A stretch of DNA of 64,000 nt. It comes from Acherontichlamydia pituitae. Its GTDB lineage: Bacteria; Chlamydiota; Chlamydiia; Chlamydiales; Rhabdochlamydiaceae. The notes under the pieces were generated by a model. It made no database searches. It worked only from the letters and a program-made list of their open reading frames with translations, and had not been told where the DNA came from. The DNA is taken from contig JAHCAX010000002.1 of NCBI GenBank assembly GCA_019634675.1, positions 302,248-366,247 on the forward strand, written 5' to 3'. Both the position numbers and the translations under genes were made by a program. Position 1 is the stretch's first letter. Each line of letters starts with the position of its first letter. Shown piece after piece: positions 17,845 through 24,556 of the stretch.

Positions 17845-18585
17845 TTACTCGCCATGATGGCGGAGGGAGGCTTCCCAGTTCTTAATGAACTCTAATATTC
17901 TTTTCTTATCAGGCTGTGTGCGCAAGAATTGAAGCGCTTTCTCATCGCTGCATAGATGGGCGATTTTTGCGAGCAGGTGCAAGTGGCGCTTGTCGCTGCA
18001 GGCAAAAAGGAAAAATAGGGTGTGGACAGGCTTGCCGTCCAAAGCCCCGTACTCGATCGCCTTTTCAGGGAAAACAACGACGACGCTGTCAAATGGACCT
18101 TTTGTCAAAAAATCTCGTGTATGAGGAACGGCAATTCCGTTGTTGAGGGCAGTAGGCATCAGCTTTTCCCGATCAAGCAAAAGTTCGGAGAGCACCTCAG
18201 CGTCAACGCCGAGCTTTCCTGAAATGGCCTTTGTTGTAGAGCGGATCAACTCCTCTTTGTTCTGCCCCTGGGCATGATTGAAGACCTCTCCCTGGTGGAT
18301 AGCCCGATAAAGGCCAAATTGCTGCATTCCGCCTCTTGCAGCTGCTGGCTCGAGATCATTAGTTTCTTCGACAGGAGGATAGATCTGCTTTTCTCCGAAT
18401 GGGGAAAAACCTTCATCCGATGGCTTAAGCTTGCAGCGGATCATCCAATTTTCAATCTCGCTCCGGCTAAAACGGTACTGATGGTTTAACCGGTATCCCG
18501 GGATCCTTCCATCTGAAAGCCAACGGCGAATCGTTGTTTCTGAGACATTTAAGAGCTCGGCGACGTCTTTGATTTTGAGATCCAT
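17845..18585 (-). CDS. ptsN: PTS IIA-like regulator with N-terminal helix-turn-helix (PtsN_2)
   Basis: A two-domain protein of 246 residues from the chosen start. Residues 1-50 form a MerR/excisionase-like winged helix (IKDVAELLNVSETTIRRWL... YRFSRSEIENWM); residues about 95-245 form a PTS EIIA domain with the phosphorylatable histidine in GIAVPHTRD. It probably senses phosphorylation through the nitrogen-type PTS and binds DNA. The upstream frame opens with TTG at 18606 only; the ATG at 18585 has AAGGA about ten bases before it, so I use that. It is the fourth gene of the accD-dut-ptsN-ptsN block, the same order I recall in Chlamydia. Confidence 0.88.
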   Translation of the reverse strand: MDLKIKDVAELLNVSETTIRRWLSDGRIPGYRLNHQYRFSRSEIENWMIRCKLKPSDEGFSPFGEKQIYPPVEETNDLEPAAARGGMQQFGLYRAIHQGEVFNHAQGQNKEELIRSTTKAISGKLGVDAEVLSELLLDREKLMPTALNNGIAVPHTRDFLTKGPFDSVVVVFPEKAIEYGALDGKPVHTLFFLFACSDKRHLHLLAKIAHLCSDEKALQFLRTQPDKKRILEFIKNWEASLRHHGE

Positions 18586-18682
18586 ACTCTGCAGTTCCTT
18601 AAACAATAAAATTATGTGCTTGAATTAGATTCTTACAAGGAATGCCTGTTTTTTTGAAATAAGAAAATCAAAAACACGAAAG

Positions 18683-19132
18683 TTAACATCCCTGAAACAG
18701 GTCGATCACTTCTTGCGCGGTTTTCGCCTTGAGCAGTTTCTTTCTCCGTTCCTCATTCTTGATCGCCATAGTAAGATGGGAAAGAATTTTGAGATATTCC
18801 GTTTGCCTATCTTCCGGGCCGCCGATGAGAAAGATCAAACGGACTAGGCCGCCATCCAAGGCGTTCCACTCTATCCCCTCTTTTTTTTGGATCCCGACCG
18901 CAATGAAAAAATCGGGATACCCTTTCAGCTTGGCATGGGGAATGGCGACGCCAAGGCCGATCCCCGTCGATACGATCTTTTCCCGTTCTAAAATCGCATG
19001 ATAAAAATCTGTGCGGTCTTGGAGTTTATTCAATTTTTCCAGGCTGCAGACGAGCTGGTCGATCGCATCGTCGCGGGCGCCAACATCGAGAAACGAGATG
19101 AGACGCGCATCCAAATAATTGGATATCGTCAC
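18683..19132 (-). CDS. ptsN: PTS IIA-like nitrogen regulatory protein (PtsN_1)
   Basis: A single EIIA domain with the active histidine in GVAIPHAKLKGY. The open frame reaches 19276 (TTG), but that would overlap dut by 86 bases and add residues foreign to the family. The GTG at 19132 is preceded by AAGGGG eight bases upstream and starts just before the first conserved strand (VTISNYLDARLISFLD), giving 149 residues, the usual size. The protein would relay phosphate from HPr-like donors or act as a regulator; chlamydiae keep PtsN proteins with few sugar permeases. It lies between dut and the HTH-containing paralogue. Confidence 0.88.
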   Translation of the reverse strand: MTISNYLDARLISFLDVGARDDAIDQLVCSLEKLNKLQDRTDFYHAILEREKIVSTGIGLGVAIPHAKLKGYPDFFIAVGIQKKEGIEWNALDGGLVRLIFLIGGPEDRQTEYLKILSHLTMAIKNEERRKKLLKAKTAQEVIDLFQGC

Positions 19133-19190
19133 AATATCCCCTTTTTTAAAAATTTTTTTTAGATCGGCAATGCTCAATGCGATCTGGTGA

Positions 19191-19634
19191 TTAATGCGTG
19201 CCAGTATGGCCAAACCCGCCCTCGCCTCTTGAAGTGACTGCCAATAATTCTTCTCGCACAAAAAGGGCTTTGGCAACTGGAGCTAGCACAATTTGGGCTA
19301 TCCGCATTCCAGGAGTGATGATAAAAGGCTTTTTCCCATGGTTGATCAGAATGACTCCAACTTCTCCTCGATAATCGGCGTCGATCGTACCAGGGGTGTT
19401 TAATACTGTGATCTGGTTCTTGAGGGCAAGGCCGCTTCGAGGCCTCACTTGGATTTCGTATCCTTCCGGGATAGCAAACTTTAGTCCTGTAGGGACAAGC
19501 TGCGATTCGCCAGGGAGCAATGTGATATCGTTTTCAATATTAGCCCTGACATCGGCTCCAGCGGCAAGTTCTGAGCCATAAGTAGGCATGCACTCTTCAT
19601 TTCCGGCCATAGTCGGAATCGGAATCTCTTGCAT
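19191..19634 (-). CDS. dut: Deoxyuridine 5'-triphosphate nucleotidohydrolase (dUTPase)
   Basis: A trimeric dUTPase that turns dUTP into dUMP and pyrophosphate. All five motifs are visible: GADVRANIE (1), PRSGLALKN (2), GTIDADYRGEVGVILINHG (3), PGMRIAQIV (4) and RGEGGFGHTGTH (5, glycine-rich tail). The frame extends upstream to a TTG at 19664, but that segment (MQLPLTPGFT) is encoded by the end of a repeat also found at 42853; the ATG at 19634 gives 147 residues, normal for the family. Second gene of the accD-dut-ptsN operon. Confidence 0.95.
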   Translation of the reverse strand: MQEIPIPTMAGNEECMPTYGSELAAGADVRANIENDITLLPGESQLVPTGLKFAIPEGYEIQVRPRSGLALKNQITVLNTPGTIDADYRGEVGVILINHGKKPFIITPGMRIAQIVLAPVAKALFVREELLAVTSRGEGGFGHTGTH

Positions 19635-19650
19635 AGTGAATCCAGGAGTT

Positions 19651-19665
19651 AGAGGCAGTTGCAAA
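19651..19665. repeat. Solo copy of the 184-bp element's terminus
   Basis: AGAGGCAGTTGCAAA matches exactly the outer end of the inverted-repeat element at 42853-43036. Here the match ends after 15 bases, so it is either a chance match, a decayed relic, or a shared target motif. It lies between accD and dut, and in both places it creates a spurious TTG start reading MQLPL. Confidence 0.5.
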
Positions 19666-19690
19666 GCAACAACCTCGTTATTTAGGCTTC

Positions 19691-20653
19691 TTAGCGTGCA
19701 CCCACTTCCATTTCTTCAGCCATTGAGATCAGTTCTTTGAGCTTTTGCGGCAATTTGCCCAAAGATTGACCATAAAGGACACGGAAAGCTGCCGAGTCTT
19801 GATAGGCGCGCTCGTTGCCTGTAAAAAAATCTAAAAATTGGAACAACTTTTCTTTTAATTGATGACGATTAACAATGCAATCAATCATTCCTTTCTCAAG
19901 TAAAAACTCAGAGCGCTGAGCGCCCGGAGGCAGTTTTTGCCGGATAGTCTGTTCGACGACTCTCGGCCCTGCAAACCCGATCAAGGCATCAGGCTCTGCA
20001 ATGATGATATCGCCAAGCGAGGCGAACGAAGCGGTGACTCCGCCCGTTGTCGGATTTGTCAAGATAGAGATATAAGGAAGTCCGGCTTCATGCAGCTTTG
20101 CAAGCGCAGCAGACGTCTTGGCCATCTGCATCAAAGATAAACAGGATTCCTGCATCCGCGCTCCCCCGGAAGAAGAGACGATGATCAAAGGGAGCCTATG
20201 GGCAATGGCATGCTCGATGATCGATGTTAGCCGCTCTCCGACAACAGACCCCATCGATCCCGCCATAAAGGCAAAATCGAGGACGCCGATCGCCACTTGC
20301 TTTTTCAAGATCTCGGCTGTTCCCACCATAGCCCCCTCATCTCTTTCCGAGCTTTTTTGGGCTTTAACGATCCTGTCCTTATAAGCTTCCGAATCGACGA
20401 AGTTTAAAGGATCGGTTGGTTTGAACGCTGTAAAGAGCTCTTGGAAAGTGCCTTCATCGGCGAGCAGTTGGATCCTTTGGGTCGCATTGAGCCGGTAATG
20501 ATAGTCGCATTTTGGGCAGCAATGCAGATTCTGCTGCAATTCGTTCGCATGAACCATGTCATGGCAATGGGTGCATTTGACCCAGCCGCTGTAGCCATCT
20601 TTTTTAGTAGACTGGACCTTTATCTTTGGTTTGCTGCGCGAAAAGAGACCCAT
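19691..20653 (-). CDS. accD: Acetyl-CoA carboxylase carboxyltransferase subunit beta
   Basis: A 320-residue beta subunit of the carboxyltransferase, which moves the carboxyl group from biotin to acetyl-CoA in fatty acid synthesis. The N-terminal zinc ribbon has Cys27, Cys30, Cys46 and Cys49; the crotonase-fold core has SSSGGARMQES, GGVTASFASLGDIIIAEP and GFAGPRVVEQT. Length is slightly above E. coli's. The partner accA is not in the window. Operon with dut downstream (gap of 56 bases to the chosen dut start); sodM lies 96 bases upstream on the same strand. Confidence 0.96.
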   Translation of the reverse strand: MGLFSRSKPKIKVQSTKKDGYSGWVKCTHCHDMVHANELQQNLHCCPKCDYHYRLNATQRIQLLADEGTFQELFTAFKPTDPLNFVDSEAYKDRIVKAQKSSERDEGAMVGTAEILKKQVAIGVLDFAFMAGSMGSVVGERLTSIIEHAIAHRLPLIIVSSSGGARMQESCLSLMQMAKTSAALAKLHEAGLPYISILTNPTTGGVTASFASLGDIIIAEPDALIGFAGPRVVEQTIRQKLPPGAQRSEFLLEKGMIDCIVNRHQLKEKLFQFLDFFTGNERAYQDSAAFRVLYGQSLGKLPQKLKELISMAEEMEVGAR

Positions 20654-20749
20654 AAAGAAATCCGTTTAATTTTTCAGTAAATGATAAAACATTAACAAAG
20701 TAAACATAAGAAAACAACAGCAATTAAAATTACTTTATTATTTAATTAT

Positions 20750-21370
20750 TTACTTCTTTTTTGCTGAATCGTAGCGCTCTTGGACATTCTTCCAATTGAC
20801 GATTTTCCAAATATTTTTTACGTAGTCAGCACGGACATTTTTGTACTGCAAATAGTAGGCATGCTCCCATACGTCGATCCCTAGCAGGGGGATAAGCCCT
20901 TGCGTGCTCAAAGGGTCCTGGTTCGCGCATGTTGCGATCGCTAAATGGTTTGTAGAAGGGTTAAGGCCGAGCCAGCCCCAACCAGAGCCTTGGATTGCAA
21001 CCGCTTGGGCGCTCAATTTTTCAATAAATTGTTCGATCGATCCAAAATCGCGCTGAATAGCCGCAGCAAGATCTCCTGCCGGAGCATCTCCGCCGCCTTT
21101 TCCCATCGGAGCTAAATTTGTCCAAAAGATCGAATGGTTGACATGTCCGCCGCCATTGAACTTGATGGCCTGCTGCAGGCCGATCATCGCAGCGATATCC
21201 CCTTTTGCTTCAGCTTCCCGGTATTTCTCTAAAGCTGTATTGAGATTGGTGACATAGGCATTGTGGTGCTTGGAATAGTGGAGCTGCATAATTTCTGAAG
21301 AGATGACGGGCTCTAAAGCACTAAAGTCATAAGGTAGATCTGGGAGGCGGTAGGGTGTGGGATTCGTCAT
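20750..21370 (-). CDS. sodM: Superoxide dismutase, Fe/Mn family
   Basis: A 206-residue Fe/Mn SOD that converts superoxide to oxygen and peroxide in the cytoplasm. Metal-ligand regions are clear: LHYSKHHNAYV near the N-terminus, NGGGHVNHSIFW, and the C-terminal signature DVWEHAYYLQYKN. The frame opens nine bases earlier with GTG, but AAGGAG sits eight bases before the ATG at 21370, so I use that start. The position ahead of accD matches the sodM-accD order I recall from Chlamydia. Confidence 0.95.
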   Translation of the reverse strand: MTNPTPYRLPDLPYDFSALEPVISSEIMQLHYSKHHNAYVTNLNTALEKYREAEAKGDIAAMIGLQQAIKFNGGGHVNHSIFWTNLAPMGKGGGDAPAGDLAAAIQRDFGSIEQFIEKLSAQAVAIQGSGWGWLGLNPSTNHLAIATCANQDPLSTQGLIPLLGIDVWEHAYYLQYKNVRADYVKNIWKIVNWKNVQERYDSAKKK

Positions 21371-21495
21371 ATGGAACACTCCTTGCGTGTTGTTTTGGCT
21401 CCATCATAAACTTCAAATGAGATTTGTACAATTCCTTCTAAAAAAAATCAATTTTTTGCTAGGTTGGATTCTTCCTTTAACTTTTGGAGTCTGCA

Positions 21496-22758
21496 ATGCG
21501 CTCTTTTTACTTTCTTTTAGCTGTGACGCCCGTCTTGGCTTTCGCAGAATCGGAAGATTCCTCTGAACGTCTGCAACAAGAATTGCGGAACAAACATATC
21601 ATCTCCAATCAAACGGTTGAACACCTGCAGCCTCGCAGGCCGCAGCAGCAAAAGCCCCGCATCGCACAAACCGAACCGCAGACAACTATCGTCAATACCG
21701 ACCCCGCCATCAAGGAATTGCAGAACAAAGTCTCCCTTCTGCAACAACAAGTCAACAACATGCAAGAGAAGCAAAATGGCAAGACCTTTCTATCACCGGG
21801 AAGGCCGCAAGTTGCGCACGGATGGAATGTTTTCCTGACGGGCGATTTTCTTTATTGGAGAGCAAACGTTAATGAGATCCCCTATGCTTTAAAAGCCCCC
21901 ATCCACGATCAAGCCTCATTCTATCCAGTGGGCGGCACGCTGAAAAACCCCGATTTTGAATGGAACTATGGGTTTCGCATTGGAGCAGGATGGAATACCT
22001 GCCACGATGATTGGGACCTCTTTGCCGAATGGACCCGCATCCATTTGTCTGCTCATGGGCATGACAAGTCCAGCGGGACTAAGTTCCTATTCCCAACTTA
22101 CGCAGACTCCATCATGGGAGCCGCTCCCGTCACGACCGCAAAAGAACATTGGCATCTTCACCTCAACATCATCGACTTGGAGCTAGGAAGAGAATGTTAC
22201 CTTGGCAAAGCCTTTACCCTACGTCCTCATGCAGGCATTAGAACAGCTTGGATCGACCAGCATTTCAATTTCGATTATAAAGGTCAACTTACCATCGACC
22301 CTTCTTCATTTAACGATGTCAAGTACCATAACGACTTTTGGGGCATGGGTCTTCGCGGCGGGATCGATTCGCAATGGGAACTGGCTTGGGGAATCAGCAT
22401 CTTCGGAGATTTCGCGATCTCCCTTCTTTACGGCAACTTTTCTATCAATCGCGAGAACAAGCTCTCCGCATTGTTCCTCGGTACACAGTTCGCCTTTGAT
22501 AAAACAAACCATGACAGCTTTCATCTTGCCCGCGCGATTGCAGACCTGGCGATGGGACTGCGCTGGGACTACATGTTCTTAAAAGAACGCTACCACATTG
22601 GTCTGCAAGCTGGCTGGGAAGAGCACATTTTCTGGGGTCAAAACCAACTGTATAATTTCATGGATACAATTGCCCTCTTTAATCACGGAAAGACAGCATT
22701 CAATAATGGAGACCTGACAACGCAAGGGCTCACTGTCTCTGCCCGCTTAGACTTCTAA
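21496..22758 (+). CDS. MOMP-like outer membrane porin with extended coiled-coil N-terminus (dispersed copy)
   Basis: A 420-residue relative of the three porins at 1-3087. It has a signal peptide (RSFYFLLAVTPVLAFA), a long polar segment with Gln-rich heptads (ELQNKVSLLQQQVNNMQEK, about residues 75-95), then the barrel with TGDFLYWRANVNEIPYAL, FEWNYGFRIGAG, FWGMGLRGG and a terminal LTVSARLDF. The open frame begins with TTG at 21484; GGAG lies six bases before the ATG at 21496, which I take as start. Compared with the tandem copies the barrel lacks the EGGTDY element, so it is a distinct lineage of the family. Confidence 0.82.
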   Translation: MRSFYFLLAVTPVLAFAESEDSSERLQQELRNKHIISNQTVEHLQPRRPQQQKPRIAQTEPQTTIVNTDPAIKELQNKVSLLQQQVNNMQEKQNGKTFLSPGRPQVAHGWNVFLTGDFLYWRANVNEIPYALKAPIHDQASFYPVGGTLKNPDFEWNYGFRIGAGWNTCHDDWDLFAEWTRIHLSAHGHDKSSGTKFLFPTYADSIMGAAPVTTAKEHWHLHLNIIDLELGRECYLGKAFTLRPHAGIRTAWIDQHFNFDYKGQLTIDPSSFNDVKYHNDFWGMGLRGGIDSQWELAWGISIFGDFAISLLYGNFSINRENKLSALFLGTQFAFDKTNHDSFHLARAIADLAMGLRWDYMFLKERYHIGLQAGWEEHIFWGQNQLYNFMDTIALFNHGKTAFNNGDLTTQGLTVSARLDF

Positions 22759-22767
22759 GAATTAAGA

Positions 22768-22830
22768 AAAATTAACAGGATGAAGAAAACCAATTCCTCA
22801 TCCTGCCCATTCTAACATCCTGTTAATTTT
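22768..22830. terminator. A+T-rich hairpin downstream of porin gene
   Basis: Perfect 15 bp arms AAAATTAACAGGATG (22768-22782) and CATCCTGTTAATTTT (22816-22830), with a second, internal copy of TCATCCTG in the loop that offers an alternative, shorter hairpin. The right arm runs into T-rich sequence, so on the plus strand it can act as terminator of the porin gene. Confidence 0.65.
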
Positions 22831-22920
22831 AATTTCTTCTACGCACAGAAAAACGTAACATTGGACTAACAAAGCCTTAGAGTCTGTCGTTGAAAAAGGC
22901 TTCGTCGATTTTTGGATCAC

Positions 22921-23129
22921 GATGTGTATATACTGGTGACGATTCAATCGCATAAGCGATTTTGGCTTTTGCGCCCTAATTTTAAAGTCCCAGAAGCAGG
23001 ACGTATGTGCAGCTGCATACGTCCGATGCATGGGGCTTTAAAGGGGCTTAGGATAAGGCCCGTAATTAGGGATGCAAAAGTCAAAAGCGTCTCTGCGATT
23101 GAAGTGGAAGCAGTATATATGGAAACATC
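22921..23129. repeat. 209-bp imperfect palindromic (MITE-like) element
   Basis: Left arm 22921-22991 and right arm 23032-23129 (reverse complement) match over about 70 bases: TATATACTG, TTCAATCGCA, CTTTTG and CCCTAATT recur in order on both arms. The right arm has about 20 extra bases. The centre (22999-23024) is a smaller palindrome GGACGTATG...CATACGTCC around GCAGCTGC. It encodes no protein. It may be a non-autonomous transposable element or a large transcription-ending hairpin. Confidence 0.7.
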
Positions 23130-23786
23130 TCAAGAACTGTAAATTTCTCTTAAGGCGTTTTCAGTAATAGGCCCGATGGCAAGAAGTTTTTTGCCTTGAG
23201 GAAGCCCTCCATAAATTTCGATGAACCCTTTGACGGTCGATGGGCTTGTAAAGACAATCTCATCGATCTCTTTCAATTCAGGAGCTGGAGCCGACTTGAA
23301 GGTTTTTGTGTCGTAGAGGTCGCACGCTTGAAACCGGATCTCCCTTTGTATGAAATATTGGATAAGCACAGGCCGGGAAAGAGCGGATCGAGGAAGAAAA
23401 AAATAGCTATCCTCAATATCGAGCTGATTAAGCAATTGGACCAGGCCCTCTTGAGATTCCTGCTGAGCGATATGGGAAGCAGGTGTTCCTTGAGCCTTCA
23501 GGTGGGCTGCCGTAACAGCTCCAATCGCAATCAGCGTTTTATCTGTCAGGATCGCATTGCTTAAATTTAATTCGCTGAGATGGCGGAAGAAAATCTGCAC
23601 AGCATTTTTGCTAGTGAAGATCAGATGGGTGTATTCCTTCAGATCATCGTATGCAAGCATTAATTCGGGAGCGAAAGGACTTTTAGGAACAATTTGGATC
23701 ACAGGATAATGGATCAGATGCCCATCAAAATGTCCTTGGGCTGCAAACTGCGTCGGATCCGTTCCCAGATACAAGACTCTTTTCAT
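23130..23786 (-). CDS. hemD: Uroporphyrinogen-III synthase
   Basis: A HEM4-domain protein of 218 residues that closes and inverts ring D of hydroxymethylbilane to give uroporphyrinogen III. Typical elements in order: LYLGTDP, FTSKNAVQIFF, AIGAVTAAHLKAQG, FFLPRSALSRPVL, FTSPSTVKGF and LLAIGPITENALRE. The open frame goes back to a TTG at 23921, deep inside hemC, but GAGGTGG lies five bases before the ATG at 23786, which starts MKRVLYLG as expected for the family. It overlaps the end of hemC by 62 bases, so the two are translationally coupled. Confidence 0.88.
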   Translation of the reverse strand: MKRVLYLGTDPTQFAAQGHFDGHLIHYPVIQIVPKSPFAPELMLAYDDLKEYTHLIFTSKNAVQIFFRHLSELNLSNAILTDKTLIAIGAVTAAHLKAQGTPASHIAQQESQEGLVQLLNQLDIEDSYFFLPRSALSRPVLIQYFIQREIRFQACDLYDTKTFKSAPAPELKEIDEIVFTSPSTVKGFIEIYGGLPQGKKLLAIGPITENALREIYSS

Positions 23787-24447
23787 AGCCACCTCGGGTG
23801 TCAATACAAGAGAAAAGCTGCGCCATCTCTTCATCGTTTGCACGTCCAATAACGGCAAGCTGTCCTTGCAAGGGTGCGCATTCTCCTGGCAAAGCGATCC
23901 TCTTCCGATCGGTAAGCCCAAGACGGATGAGGGCTGCTTCCGCCATCACCACGCCATCGTAGTCCCCTGCATCGAGCTGCTGCAGCCGACTATCGATTGT
24001 GCCTCGGATGTCAGCGCACACTAAATCAGAGCGGAGGTCTTTAATGTTCTGCTCGCGCCGTACGCTCGACGTGCCAATCTTAGCACCGAAAGGTAAAAGA
24101 TCTTGTCTTAACACAATCACATCGGATGAATCAACCCCTTTGGTGAGAGCAACAATTTGAAGTCCCGATGCAAGAGGGTCGGGAAGGTCTTTTGCAGAGT
24201 GGATTGAAATACGAAACTTCCCTTGCAATTGTTTTTGATCGATCTCTTTTGTGAAGAAATCGGTCTTTTCAAGATTGCGCAGCGATGTCGCTAGATCGCG
24301 GTCGCCGGTCGTTTCCAACCAGACTGGCTCAAAATCGACATGAGGATGAAAGGCTTGTATTTCAGAAAGAACCTCGAAGACCTGCGCGCGCGACAAACGG
24401 GACTGGCGTCCGCCGACGCGTAAAATGAGTTTACCGGATGAGCTCAT
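23725..24447 (-). CDS. hemC: Porphobilinogen deaminase (hydroxymethylbilane synthase), short form
   Basis: A 240-residue HemC covering domains 1 and 2: RVGGRQSRLSRAQ at the N-terminus, TTGDRDL, HSAKDLP, GTSSVRREQNIKDLRSDLVCADIRGTIDSRL, and LPGECAPLQGQLAVIGRAND. The usual protein is about 310 residues; the third domain, whose cysteine (GG.C..P) carries the dipyrromethane cofactor, is absent here. I recall chlamydial HemC proteins being similarly short. The ATG is part of a 28 bp sequence repeated at the end of radA, because in the ancestral order radA overlapped hemC. Confidence 0.92.
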   Translation of the reverse strand: MSSSGKLILRVGGRQSRLSRAQVFEVLSEIQAFHPHVDFEPVWLETTGDRDLATSLRNLEKTDFFTKEIDQKQLQGKFRISIHSAKDLPDPLASGLQIVALTKGVDSSDVIVLRQDLLPFGAKIGTSSVRREQNIKDLRSDLVCADIRGTIDSRLQQLDAGDYDGVVMAEAALIRLGLTDRKRIALPGECAPLQGQLAVIGRANDEEMAQLFSCIDTRGGYEKSLVSGNGSDAVCSPRTF

Positions 24448-24456
24448 GGATTGCTT
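24429..24456. repeat. Left 28-bp direct repeat flanking the secretion island (duplicated radA/hemC junction)
   Basis: GTTTACCGGATGAGCTCATG plus GATTGCTT is identical to 40144-40171. It contains the hemC start and, read in the radA frame, the last codons and stop of radA. Beyond 24456 a decayed copy of the radA 3' end continues to at least 24476 (one inserted T and several transitions against 40172-40190). It marks the left border of the inserted block. Confidence 0.9.
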
Positions 24457-24556
24457 TCCTCCGCTATTTTAATGCCTATTATGAGCTTGAAATAAACACT
24501 AAATTTTAACATATTGACCTTTTTCTTTCCTAACGTCTGTTTAGGTCGCTTTAAAC

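Larger units (their letters stand above)
22759..23129. other. 371-base intergenic region holding two inverted-repeat structures
   Basis: Between the convergent porin gene and hemD. It contains an A+T-rich hairpin (22768-22830) right after the porin stop and a large palindromic element (22921-23129) whose right arm reaches the hemD stop codon. Open frames of 76-77 codons on both strands exist only because the element is a palindrome; neither has a ribosome-binding site. No RNA gene was recognised. Confidence 0.75.

Noticed and set aside
22798..23142. 76-77 codon open frames on both strands between porin and hemD
   Set aside because: They arise from the palindromic element; low complexity, no ribosome-binding site, no family resemblance.
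23786..23921. Longer HemD with 45 extra N-terminal residues
   Set aside because: The extension lies in the hemC coding region, starts with TTG, and the internal ATG has a good ribosome-binding site and the family's normal start.
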